In this document: in pieces, positions 56,056-64,000 of the stretch
Layout of the letters: the number at the start of each line of letters is the position of its first letter
Position numbering within the stretch: the first letter of the stretch is position 1
Assembly (NCBI GenBank): GCA_026573805.1
Contig: JAIUSX010000040.1
Span: 2,542,001-2,606,000 of the forward strand
Reading direction: 5' to 3'
Origin: Hesperophylax magnus
Taxonomy: Eukaryota; Arthropoda; Insecta; Trichoptera; Limnephilidae
DNA: 64,000 bases
The notes under the pieces: generated by a model
The model's input: only the letters and a program-made list of their open reading frames with translations
Database searches by the model: none
Told to the model about the DNA's origin: nothing
Made by a program: the position numbers and the translations under genes

Positions 56056-56829
56056 ACTTATAGTAAATTGTTAACTATTTTAAACATGATATTTGGTAAA
56101 TATGTAGGTTTTTTGGAATAGAAGAATCCAAAAACCATAAAGTTTTCACTTTGATGAAACAACCACTTTTTAAAATGTAAACTAATACCGCTAAGATTAG
56201 GTACATTCGTTTACGTATTTAAAATGAATTCTTTGAAGGTTTGTAGATTAAATACGTGTTATAAATATAGTATTGTTAGTACGGCTGTCTGGTTGCCATG
56301 CAACCCTTCACCCCCTGACTGATCTAAGCTGAATTTAGCTTAGTCTTTAGGACCCCGTGCAAAACACGGCCCCTCCCGACCACATACACCGCGCTGCCCT
56401 CCGACCACACGACTTCCTCGTGGTATAAATGTATATTATTTTGAATACCACCCGCTCCATAATTTCGCTCAAGCACTCTGGGACCCTGAGGAAAATGTAT
56501 GCAGTGTATATACGTACATGTATTTACAGCATATATATGCCTGCCGTAATAACCCGCCAGCCACCTACTCGAACTTACCTTCTGTCTGGACAATATTTTA
56601 TAAAATTGTTATTTTAACGTTCCTCATAAGTTACGAAATGAATAATAATTGGATGATTTGTGTACTGTCATTTATGTGAAAATTTTCCTCAAAGCGCTGT
56701 ACAAAGTTCACTTACTAGGATTTACCTGATTTATCACAAATTTCTTGAAATTATTGGTAATCAGGTCAGAGACGGGACTGCAGAACGCTTTCTGATATTT
56801 TTTTAGTAAATTCATAATAATATCGGAAC
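56056..56829. other. Interval with a GC-richer unexplained segment
   Basis: 56285-56590 is richer in C/G than its surroundings (GGACCCCGTGCAAAACACGG, with CCGTG..CACGG self-complementarity). It looks like part of a mobile element, but I recognise no family. No conserved frame. Confidence 0.35.
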
Positions 56830-57060
56830 ACGAGTTCATGAACCTTCGTTTGTCTTCAAGATATATACTGATGAAATGCGTACATGTTAGTAATTATTTT
56901 ACTATTAGTTTATCGGGAAACCGATCAATTCATTCGTTAAGGGCCTGCAATCCCTCTTTTAATCGGATAACGAATAATTTGAAGAAATTTTCAATAAATT
57001 AGAAATATTTTTTTATCAGCAAGTTTTCTCCGTGCAGTTACAGAAACATACTTACTTTAC
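56830..57060 (+). repeat. Dispersed repeat family 'TTTCGCCTTCCTGATAAAAC', copy 2 (diverged)
   Basis: TATATACTGATGAAATGCG, TTAAGGGCCTGCAATCCCTC, ACGAATAATTTGAAG and CAGCAAGTTTTCTCCGTG match 41330-41540 in order. Confidence 0.5.
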
Positions 57061-57242
57061 TTTACTATACCTGAAAATGTTAATGATTTGTTTATTTACA
57101 TTTATAAATGTATAATCGCGGACTGTGACAGATTAAGACTTTTAAGACAGCAGATTGATGCATTTGCGCCCAATTCGTTAAGTAATAAAATACATTCTGT
57201 AGTCACTTTAACCTAAATTAGGTAGCTACTAACAGGCTAACA

Positions 57243-57472
57243 AATTATTATAAGCAATAATTAGTCGCCTGCAATATCCATACAAATTAAAAATATCTCC
57301 TTAGTAAAAATAAATGCCGCCGAAGCGAATCGAACCCGCATCTTCTGATGTCCGGTCAGGTGCTCTGGACCACTGAGCTACGTCGGTTCAATTCCCGTCG
57401 GGGGCATTTATTTTTAATTTGTATGGATATTGCAGGCGACTAATTATTGTTTATAATAATTTGTTATCCTTT
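57243..57472. repeat. Foldback element with tRNA-like loop, copy D
   Basis: The left arm (TTATTATAAGCAATAATTAG, CGCCTGCAATATCCATACAA, AAATAAATGCC) is the reverse complement of the right arm (GGCATTTATTTTT, TTGTATGGATATTGCAGGCG, CTAATTATTGTTTATAATAA). A short stretch in the left arm (ATCTCCTTAGTA region) is unpaired. The loop holds a minus-strand tRNA-like sequence (57316-57388): A box TAGCTCAGTGG, B box GGTTCGATTC, loop CCGGACA without U33. A plus-strand B-box stub (GGTTCAATTCCC) immediately follows, so two copies appear fused head to head as at 4.24-4.54 kb. Confidence 0.75.
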
Positions 57473-57567
57473 GTGCTGTGCATAAAAAGACATGTCTTAT
57501 AAACATTAGTTAATCATTAAAAAAATACTAACCGGACAGCTTATTTATGTAAATTTGATTTGCTACT
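57473..57567 (+). repeat. Continuation of the tRNA-headed repeat body
   Basis: CTTTGTGCTGTGCATAAAAA and CTTATAAACATTAGTTAAT match the segments at 4550, 4960 and 18875. Confidence 0.55.
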
Positions 57568-57735
57568 TTACTGTTTACATTTACATTTTGGGTATAATTT
57601 TCTGAATAGATGAGTCTTAAGAATCGCTCTGAATTCAGTTGAGACAATTATTGTTTTATCGTGTGGCAATTTATTCCAGGCTAATACTCAGAGAACTTGG
57701 TATCTAGTGCGCGCTTTGGTTCCTTCAACCTTTCA
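57568..57735 (-). pseudogene. C-terminal remnant of a second non-LTR reverse transcriptase
   Basis: The minus-strand frame reads ...VLAWNKLPHDKTIIVSTEFR, then AILKTHLFRKLYPKCKCKQ and stops at 57568-57570. The WNKLP...FR..LKTHLF pattern is typical of the extreme C-terminus of non-LTR reverse transcriptases (CR1/L2-like). An in-frame stop precedes VLAW. It abuts the foldback repeat directly. Confidence 0.6.
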
Positions 57736-58012
57736 TAGATTTTCATAGGCCAGCGATACGTGGATATGTACAAAGGAGAATCTGACGTATAAATCTCGGA
57801 TCGATTTCAATAACCACAAAAACGTGAATGGGATTACTCAACATTGGTTCCTTCTGCGGAACGATTCATGATGCGGTTATTGTATGTTCACTTACATTCA
57901 ATTATTGTAAAGCGGTTATGCGTGTAATGTAAGTAAACTCTATATGGTAAGAAACTGTCCAAGATTTGCTTGAGGTATGTAAGTAAATTGAATTTTTGCC
58001 CTTCAGGTTCCG
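57736..58012. other. Spacer
   Basis: No feature recognised. Confidence 0.3.
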
Positions 58013-58079
58013 AGAAATCCACCGTGGATTTCTAATGTTTTTTTCCCGTAGTGTGCCGACGAATCCACCGTGGATTCGT
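58013..58079. repeat. Two perfect 21-nt palindromes 46 nt apart
   Basis: 58013-58033 and 58059-58079 each consist of 10-nt arms around a single central C, with the shared core AATCCACCGTGGATT and different outer bases (AGAA..TTCT, then ACGA..TCGT). The second palindrome is further enclosed by GTAGTG (58049-58054) and CACTAC (58089-58094). The arms differ between the two copies yet remain self-complementary. Confidence 0.85.
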
Positions 58080-58961
58080 TAGTAGTTCACTACACTTTCC
58101 CCGGTTTTATTGTATTTTATAACATATATACAACAAAATGTTTTTATTCGTCTGACAAGGAAATAATGCATAATGATGTTTTATCATAATATATTTTATA
58201 AAATTCATTTTCTAAAAATGAATATGGTTCGTATTTATAATGTGGTACTATATAAGGGCAGTCAATCAAGTTATGTTTAATTACAAACTTTTGTGAATTA
58301 TTTTTAATACTTTAATATTTTTAATATGTTCTATAGTTTCCGAAAAAGCCAAACATTTTCTACCAAAATCATAAATTTGATTTGTATCTTTGATTATATG
58401 CTTCCTATAATTTTTGTATTAATGACTCTATCCTGAATGGCATGCATAAATCCTTCTTTTTCTGCGCTCAACTCTCTAATACTCAACCATTTGTTTGATG
58501 AAAGTTTGTCAACATACGTTTGTTCTAGATAATTGAAGTGTTTTGCGTGAATAATTTTATTTGACCAGGAATCTAATAATTCCTGGTTGGGATTTATAAA
58601 AATATTGGCATTCTCGTCGTATTATTTACCAACCATTCATATTAATTATGATTATTTAATTAGCAAGAAACATTCTGCTGATTTCAAAATAAGTTCATAA
58701 TTGAATTGTTGTAATTCAAAATTATTTTATCCTTTCTTCCCTCCAAATAAGTTCCAATCGAGTTTAAAATTTGTTTATATTAGTAGAATCAGTGACATAT
58801 TGTGGATGTTTGTTCCATGCATCCGCTACTCAATTTGGAAGGAATTAATATTATTATCAAGTTCTAATATTTTACTTGAATTAATGCTTGTTTTTGTATG
58901 ATCGGAAGGTAGTTTGAAAAATATATCTATTTTTAAATGTAATTTTTTTGGTTTGACTGAT
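58080..58961. other. AT-rich spacer
   Basis: No gene recognised. The open frame 58701-58901 lacks motifs. Confidence 0.3.
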
Positions 58962-59240
58962 GACCAACCTTCCTACCCAAGTAAATAAAATATTGATCGG
59001 GTAGGACCGACATTTATTTCATATATTAACTGCTGCAATGTCATTCTATTTCAGAGAAATGCGTATATGTTCGCGTGTATGTACGTGATTGCCACCAAAA
59101 GCTGTGAGAATGCATTGTCTTCGTCAACGAGCCTATTTGCCGAGTATCAGTTGAATTAGACGTGGGGAAATGGGTTTGTTTCCGCTTCCAAAATGTACAT
59201 CCATTCATTACCAAAAACAAAAGTGATATTCAAAGAGATA
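58962..59240 (+). repeat. Dispersed repeat family 'ACCTTCCTACCC', copy 3 (longest)
   Basis: CAACCTTCCTACCCAAG, GACATTTATTTCATATATTA, TTCGCGTGTATGTACGTGAT, GTGGGGAAATGGGTTTGTTT and CAAAAGTGATATTCAAAGAG join landmarks seen separately at 20.0, 38.4 and 48.1 kb, defining a family of at least 280 bp. Confidence 0.65.
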
Positions 59241-60305
59241 AATTTCAACATTTTGAATTCACACTGGTAGTAAAAATAAAACTAAGCCATCAATGCCAAA
59301 AACTGTTGACAAAATCAAATAATTATTTGCTCATATCGGTTAGTTGATTTCGTACTCCATTGCACACAGAAAGAGATATGTTTTGCAACGCATTTGGTTT
59401 TAATCGAGCCGATTCTTGGTACCTTGTTAGGGTCGCACGGGTCTAGGCAGTGAGGAGGGGGAGAGGGGGGAGCGATAAAGCCTACCCCACGTTTCACTTG
59501 TTACATTCAATGAATCTTTTGAAAGTAGTGATTCTGAGCGTGGTAGAGGGATACATCGACCATTACTCGGGCCGATCCCATCGCCCATAAAGTCACCCCA
59601 CTTCGCTCGCTAGATCCCAAACTTTCACACTTATGAGCTAATGAAAAAGTAAGAAGACTACCGGCAAGTCGCTGGAATCTTGATTTTCTTCCTTATATTC
59701 TAGCGGATTTTTATATTTAATCAGTATAAAAAGAAAACCCAAATTAGGTGGCCGTGGTGTGAATAGGTTGAATCTTTTGTAGTTGTAAAACAATGTTGGC
59801 TTACTTTTGGCTGCATGAGATCTAACATATTATTTAACTAACTCCCTAAAGAAAAAATATGAAAAAAATTATAAAATGTTTAATAATATACTTAAAATAC
59901 ACTTTTCCGATTTTCTACAGATTTAAAACACGTTTCTCTTGGACACTTTAAGATTTTTAATTCGTCTGTAGAACCGAAACAGTAATTCTATTAATTTCCC
60001 TCAACAAAATCAAAAATAAAATAGAAAACATAATAAAACACAACCTCTTAAACAAAAACAATGTCAAAACGAAATAAAGTGGAAACTAGACACTCCACCA
60101 TGCAAGATGGAAAAATATAATAATAGGAAAATTATAAAACTTTGATAAGATAAACAGAGCTACTTAGTTTCTATAGTTAAATTAAATTATATTTGATATT
60201 CTTCTTTCTGAAATAAATTGGGTAATATCTTGTTTATATTTGGTGAATGATGTGTTGAATATATCAACAACATCTTTATAGTCATTACACAAATTTTGTA
60301 AACGG
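59241..60305. other. Spacer with a short purine-rich tract
   Basis: GAGGAGGGGGAGAGGGGGGA lies at 59452-59471. The remainder has no recognised gene or repeat. Confidence 0.35.
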
Positions 60306-60887
60306 CGAATGTGAAGGTGTGAAATTGAAGTCATACTATATTCTTCTTTTCACTTTTCTTCACCTTTGCACCTAACCATAAAAATAAAATAGGCGAATAG
60401 AATCTCAATTCTATACCCCCGTTTAACTTACAATCAAACTGATTGATCAGTTTTGTAGGATTTAAGTAAGATAAAATATTGTACAAATTAAAAAAACTGA
60501 ATAAACATATTAAAAAAAAACAGTGTTTCTTTAAAAGCAACTTAAGCATTTGTCGAAAGATTTTTGCGTTATTTTTAACGTGACGCGTATTATTAAATAT
60601 TTTCGCGTAATATTTATGTTTTTTTTTTATATTAGCACTATTCCTCTGACATCCGTATTAACAAATCTTCCTTTTAATCTCTTCTTCTTCGTTTGAACCT
60701 TTTTCACGGAGCCTATAGTACAGAGATAAAATTATTTCTTGTATGATCCATGTTTTCGCCATCAGCCATTTTTTCCCCACAGTTAGAGTCAGACAAAATA
60801 AATTTTATTGAGGTAAGGTGCAAAGGTGAAGAAAAGTGAAATGAAGAATATAGTATGCCTTCAATTTCACACCTTCACACTCATTCG
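60306..60887. mobile_element. ~580-bp element with ~70-bp inverted repeats
   Basis: 60306-60375 (GTGAAGGTGTGAAATTGAAG, CATACTATATTCTTC, CACTTTTCTTCACCTTTGC) and 60814-60887 are reverse complements with about four differences plus a 3-nt indel near the outer edge. The interior is AT-rich and non-coding. Such long terminal repeats fit a foldback or MITE-type element. No target duplication could be identified. Confidence 0.7.
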
Positions 60888-60938
60888 TTGTCCATTGCCA
60901 CATGTATATAATAATTATTAGTTTAGATTGTGAAGAAG

Positions 60939-61472
60939 TAATAAGAGGTGTATTTTGAATAGCCCGCTATTTCGGTAGATGTTACTTTTGAAGCTGTCAT
61001 GTTTTGACATTTAAAAAGTAGAAACTAAATAAAAATTGAACGATACACGCTTCAACAACGCATTGAAATTATTAAAATTCACTTTAGTGAATCAAATGCA
61101 AATTTTTCCACCTTCGTGGCTTCGTCAACAAGCAAAATTGTCGCATCTGGGGCTCGGAAAACCCAAGAGTTATTGTTGAAAAGCCTCTCTATCCTCAACG
61201 TGTGACTGTTTGGTGCGGTTTACGGTCCGGCGGAGTCATTGACCCACAGTCACAAACCTTAATTTTTCGAAAATGAGGCTGGAGCAACAGTTACGGTGAA
61301 TGGATTGCGCTATCGAGAGATGATTAATGATTTTTATGGCCGGAATTGGATGGTATTGATCTGGACAACGTTTACTTTAAACAAGACGGCGCTACGTGCC
61401 ACACAAGGAACGAAACCATTGATCTTTTACGATTGAATATCAAAATAACACCTCTTATTGGAAAACCCTGTA
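60939..61472 (+). mobile_element. Mariner-type transposon relic, internally deleted
   Basis: The right terminus read inward is CAGGGTTTTCCAATAAGAGG then TGTTATTTTGATATT (61470 downward), with TA outside. The left end retains AATAAGAGGTGTATTTTGAA (about 60939-60958) and lacks the outermost ~11 bp. Coding remnants on the plus strand are the N-terminal helix-turn-helix start RYTLQQRIEIIKIHFSES (61041 on), a catalytic-core part KQNCRIWGSENPRVIVEKPL then YPQRVTVWCGL, and NVYFKQDGATCHTRNETIDL (containing the second catalytic Asp). Stops, frameshifts and loss of the segments between them leave no active transposase. Confidence 0.85.
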
Positions 61473-61599
61473 TTATATTTCTGAGCAAGGTTTTAATGAA
61501 ATATACGATTTATCATAAGTTTTTCTAGTTACAATGTAATCCATCCCTGATGAATGAAAATGAGAATACTTATTGATTTAAAATACTGTTAATTTATAA

Positions 61600-61760
61600 T
61601 ATTTTTTAAAATTGGGCAAATTATTAGTTTTTCTGTTAAAAACGGGACGGGAGGCTTTAACGAATAAATTGAGAGCGAATGTTTTATGAGGACGGCGAAA
61701 CACTTGTTCCAAGAAATACTGATATTATAGCATTCAGTCATGATACTTATTAGGAGAAAA
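61600..61760 (-). repeat. Dispersed repeat family 'TTTCGCCTTCCTGATAAAAC', copy 3
   Basis: Inverse of 41290-41480, about 80% by eye: CTGTTAAAAACGGGACGGGA, GCGAATGTTTTATGAGGACG, GATATTATAGCATTCAGTCA. Confidence 0.65.
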
Positions 61761-61776
61761 CACGTGTTCTTAATAC

Positions 61777-62095
61777 ATATATTCTGAATGACTAATATTT
61801 TATCTGGAAATTGGAATGCTTTTTCTTTTTAAACGTGATAATATTTCTATGTGTATACATAGAAGTAGTTATAAATTAATGAATTAATTTTTTTTTTCTT
61901 TATTCATAAAATATATACGAATACAGTTTTTTACATGCTTTTCGACTACCACACATTTCGGTATTATGGTAGTCGAAAAAAATATATTCTGAATGACTAA
62001 TTTTTATCAGGAAATTGAATGTTTTCACTTTTTAAACGTGATATTTTGTCTATGTGTTTACACAGAAGTAGTTAATATAAATTAATCATTCTAAC
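61777..62095. repeat. Two ~110-bp direct repeats flanking a retrotransposon tail
   Basis: 61782-61889 and 61981-62089 share ATATTCTGAATGACTAAT, TTTTTAAACGTGATA, GTCTATGTGT/TTCTATGTGT and CAGAAGTAGTTA or CATAGAAGTAGTTA. They differ at roughly one base in eight. Between them lies a minus-strand LINE 3' tail (61890-61980). Confidence 0.75.
61890..61980 (-). mobile_element. Short LINE 3' tail with 13-bp hairpin
   Basis: Minus strand: stem TTTTCGACTACCA / TGGTAGTCGAAAA (61939-61951 with 61967-61979), then GCATGTAAAAAACTGTATTC and an end in GAATAAAGAAAAAAAAAA. Only the last ~90 bp of the element are present. Confidence 0.6.
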
Positions 62096-62329
62096 TTTTC
62101 AATCCAAAGCAACAATTTTTCAATATCTTGTACTAATCGTCTTTTTTTAATTAAATGTGTGTAAGTGTTGTATTAATTCGTGAAAATACCAAATGAATGA
62201 TGGAACAGAGTTCGCTCCCTGCCCTAACCTAACGGCTTTTTTTATTTTAAAATAAGTCGATTTTAGTACACCAACCTTCTACATAAATTACAACGCCATC
62301 TAGGTGCAATACGCCAAAAACACATTAAG

Positions 62330-63085
62330 ATGAACAGGCAAAAGAAAACCACAAAAAAGGCGCCATCTAGCGATTCGGAAGAAGACTATCACACTAACAA
62401 AATGATGAAATTTATGGAAAAAAAATTTGAGGACTTATCAGAACAGTTAATGAAATCTTTTAACGAACAACTAAAAAATGAACTCAGAGAACTTAAAAAG
62501 TCTGTGGAATTCTGTTGTAATAAAATTGACGAATACGAAGAAAAAAATAAAATCAAAGATAATTTAATTAAACAATTACAATCAGATAATAAGGAAATCA
62601 AAATGCAATTGAACAAAATGGAACAATTTCAAAAACAAAATAATATTGAAATACAAGGTGTTCCTTTCAAAGAGAATGAAAACTTACCTAAAATAGTTCA
62701 CAATATATTGGAAACAATAAAATGCGAAACTGAATTACCTAAAATAACAAACACATATAGAATTAAAAACAGAAACCCATTAAGTAAAAATCCAGGGATA
62801 GTAGTTTCTTTTCAAAACAAAGAAAGTAAGGACAATATTATAACCCAGAAAAGAAAATATGGTACTTTGTACCCAAAAAATATAAATTTTTCTGAAGATT
62901 ATAAAAACATTGTTTACATTAATGAACAATTGTCACAAAATAATAAACACCTCCTATTTCTGGCGAAATCATCAAGACTAGGCTACAAGTTTATCTGGGC
63001 AAAAAATGGTAACATAATGATGAGAAAAGATGAATTAGCCCCAATCATCCACATAAGGCAGCCGGAAGACATTCCCTCCGAATAA
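62330..63085 (+). CDS. LINE ORF1 protein (coiled coil plus RRM-like/FP25-like domain)
   Basis: 251 codons. It would bind element RNA as a chaperone and form the ribonucleoprotein with the ORF2 protein in the cytoplasm. Residues ~1-20 are basic with Ser (KKTTKKAPSSDSEED). Residues ~25-105 are rich in K, E, Q, N with heptad-like leucines (FEDLSEQLMKSFNEQL, IKDNLIKQLQSDNKEIKMQL), predicted coiled coil. Residues ~107-180 look RRM-like (NNIEIQGVPFKENENLPKIV, then PGIVVSFQNKESKDNII). Residues ~200-250 (YINEQLSQNNKHLLFLAK, GYKFIWAKNGNIMMRK) resemble the FP25K (Baculo_FP) domain seen in ORF1 of several insect LINEs. No zinc knuckle is present. The ATG at 62330 is the first in frame after CATTAAG. The family comparison is from memory. 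Confidence 0.85.
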   Translation: MNRQKKTTKKAPSSDSEEDYHTNKMMKFMEKKFEDLSEQLMKSFNEQLKNELRELKKSVEFCCNKIDEYEEKNKIKDNLIKQLQSDNKEIKMQLNKMEQFQKQNNIEIQGVPFKENENLPKIVHNILETIKCETELPKITNTYRIKNRNPLSKNPGIVVSFQNKESKDNIITQKRKYGTLYPKNINFSEDYKNIVYINEQLSQNNKHLLFLAKSSRLGYKFIWAKNGNIMMRKDELAPIIHIRQPEDIPSE

Positions 63086-63134
63086 ACAAACAAGTGACGA
63101 TAATACATGTATAAATACTTCATCATTGTTCAAA

Positions 63135-64000
63135 ATGTCTGATGAAAATTTTTTGCATGAAAACTTTATATGTAAAAACACAAGTGAATTAAATAATCAT
63201 TTTAAAAATGTTAATTTTTCAGTTCTAAATATGAACATACGGAGTTTAAGAAAGCACTTTGATGAACTCTGTGTCCTAATCGAAAGTCTAGATTTTTCTC
63301 CTAGTATTATTATATTAACAGAGACACAGATGAAAGAGGTAATACCCTATAACCTGCCAGGATATATAACCATTTCATCTAAATGCAAACATACTGGACA
63401 CGATGGAGTCACGGTATTTATGAATAATTGTCTCATGAAAACTGCTTTCGAGATTTTAGATTTTAAAACAGCAAATGCTATTAAATTAACATTTAACCAT
63501 AACAATTATAATTATTTGCTAATAGCTATCTATAGATCACCTTCACTAAATGAAACTCTCTTCAATAACGAACTTAATTCGCTTTTAAAAATGACTAACA
63601 GAAATAACTTCAACTTCGCAATATTAACCGGTGATATCAATATAAATATAAATGAAAATAACAAAAGAACAAACTGTATAAATGAGTACTTAGATTGTTT
63701 GTCGTGTGCTGGATATCAGTCTTACATAAACTCACCAACTAGAGAAAATTTGAATAACTCCACGACTCTAGATCACATATTTGTTAAATCACACAAACAC
63801 CTTATAACAACATCCTCAACTCTAATAACAAACATTACCGATCATTACCCAACATTTTACGGACACAACATCTTAACTGCAAATTCAAAAGAAAATTCTG
63901 AAACAGTTGAAAAAAATAATATTAATTACCTCACATTAAATAATCTACTTCTTTTGGAAAATTGGGATCAAATTCTATCAATTTCAAACCCATATTCAGC
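63135..64000 (+). CDS. LINE ORF2 polyprotein, N-terminal part with AP-type endonuclease (continues past window)
   Basis: 288 codons are visible, open to the last base. It is expected to encode endonuclease plus reverse transcriptase for target-primed insertion. Catalytic positions of the endonuclease/exonuclease/phosphatase fold all appear: Asn34 in LNMNIRSL, Glu63 in LTETQ, Tyr133-Arg134 in YRSPS, Asp167/Asn169 in TGDINI, the SPTR turn at 200-203, Asp213 in TLDHIF, and Asp236-His237 in ITDHYP. The start at 63135 (CAAAATG) gives 30 residues before the first motif, a usual distance. ORF1 ends 49 bp upstream, so translation by reinitiation or an internal start is likely. The reverse-transcriptase motifs would lie to the right of the window. 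Confidence 0.9.
   Translation, partial: MSDENFLHENFICKNTSELNNHFKNVNFSVLNMNIRSLRKHFDELCVLIESLDFSPSIIILTETQMKEVIPYNLPGYITISSKCKHTGHDGVTVFMNNCLMKTAFEILDFKTANAIKLTFNHNNYNYLLIAIYRSPSLNETLFNNELNSLLKMTNRNNFNFAILTGDINININENNKRTNCINEYLDCLSCAGYQSYINSPTRENLNNSTTLDHIFVKSHKHLITTSSTLITNITDHYPTFYGHNILTANSKENSETVEKNNINYLTLNNLLLLENWDQILSISNPYS

Larger units (their letters stand above)
62180..64000 (+). mobile_element. Apparently intact CR1/Jockey-like LINE, 5' part (runs off the window)
   Basis: The 5' UTR (start not sharply defined, about 62.18-62.33 kb) precedes ORF1 (62330-63085) and ORF2 (63135 to window end), separated by 49 bp. Neither frame contains a stop or frameshift within the window, in contrast to every other LINE copy here. 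Full 5' organisation with two clean ORFs suggests a young, possibly active copy. Only the ORF2 endonuclease and the start of the linker are visible. Confidence 0.85.

Noticed and set aside
57315..57388. Functional tRNA gene (five of seven acceptor pairs)
   Set aside because: The T stem is mismatched, U33 is missing, and it lies in the loop of a foldback repeat of the same family.

Overview
This is eukaryotic, strongly AT-rich DNA, most likely from an insect. Every coding stretch I can recognise belongs to a transposable element: non-LTR retrotransposons, a mariner-type transposase relic and an internally deleted cut-and-paste transposon. tRNA-derived SINE-like repeats are numerous. The RTE-like fragments and the CGCCATCTAG motif seen in several elements resemble lepidopteran repeats, but that placement is inference. 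I found no convincing host gene, no intact tRNA or rRNA gene and no bacterial-style operon.

Layout. 1-12 kb: scattered relics, namely a 24-bp-arm hairpin at 0.55 kb, a LINE 3' end at 1.0-1.46 kb, a cluster of tRNA-like foldback repeats at 4.06-5.2 kb, a SINE at 9.2 kb and an interrupted RTE-like fragment at 9.47-10.19 kb. 12.7-21.3 kb: the 3' end of a LINE whose longer sister copy lies at 52.8-55.8 kb, SINE heads at 15.6-16.0 kb, a pair of inverted dispersed repeats at 16.3 and 17.1 kb, a TTAA-flanked MITE candidate at 18.15 kb and a long hairpin at 20.7 kb.

21.32-37.56 kb is one uninterrupted satellite array with an 83-bp unit, about 195 units. The left 1.9 kb holds about 23 units without a visible difference. 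The rest is a mosaic of diverged variants in which whole blocks were copied at offsets of 8282 (8033 or 8199 after unit gain or loss), 1743, 4962 and 7784 bp. Each unit carries a dyad that is a perfect 11-bp inverted repeat in some variants.

37.6-52.7 kb: minisatellites (38.65, 44.66 and 52.14 kb), inverted and tandem repeats at 44.96-45.45 kb, a 1.45-kb DNA transposon with terminal inverted repeats and two residual coding segments (46.5-47.96 kb), and many dispersed repeat copies. 52.8-64 kb: a 5'-truncated, frameshifted LINE on the minus strand, a second LINE remnant at 57.6 kb, two perfect 21-nt palindromes at 58.0 kb, a 580-bp inverted-repeat element at 60.3 kb, a mariner relic at 60.94-61.47 kb, and the 5' part of an apparently intact LINE (ORF1 plus an ORF2 endonuclease domain) running off the right end.

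How the parts relate. The autonomous elements (LINEs, mariner) provide the enzymes. The tRNA-headed repeats, MITE-like elements and the deletion derivative look non-autonomous. The satellite is best explained by unequal exchange or replication-based amplification rather than by coding function.
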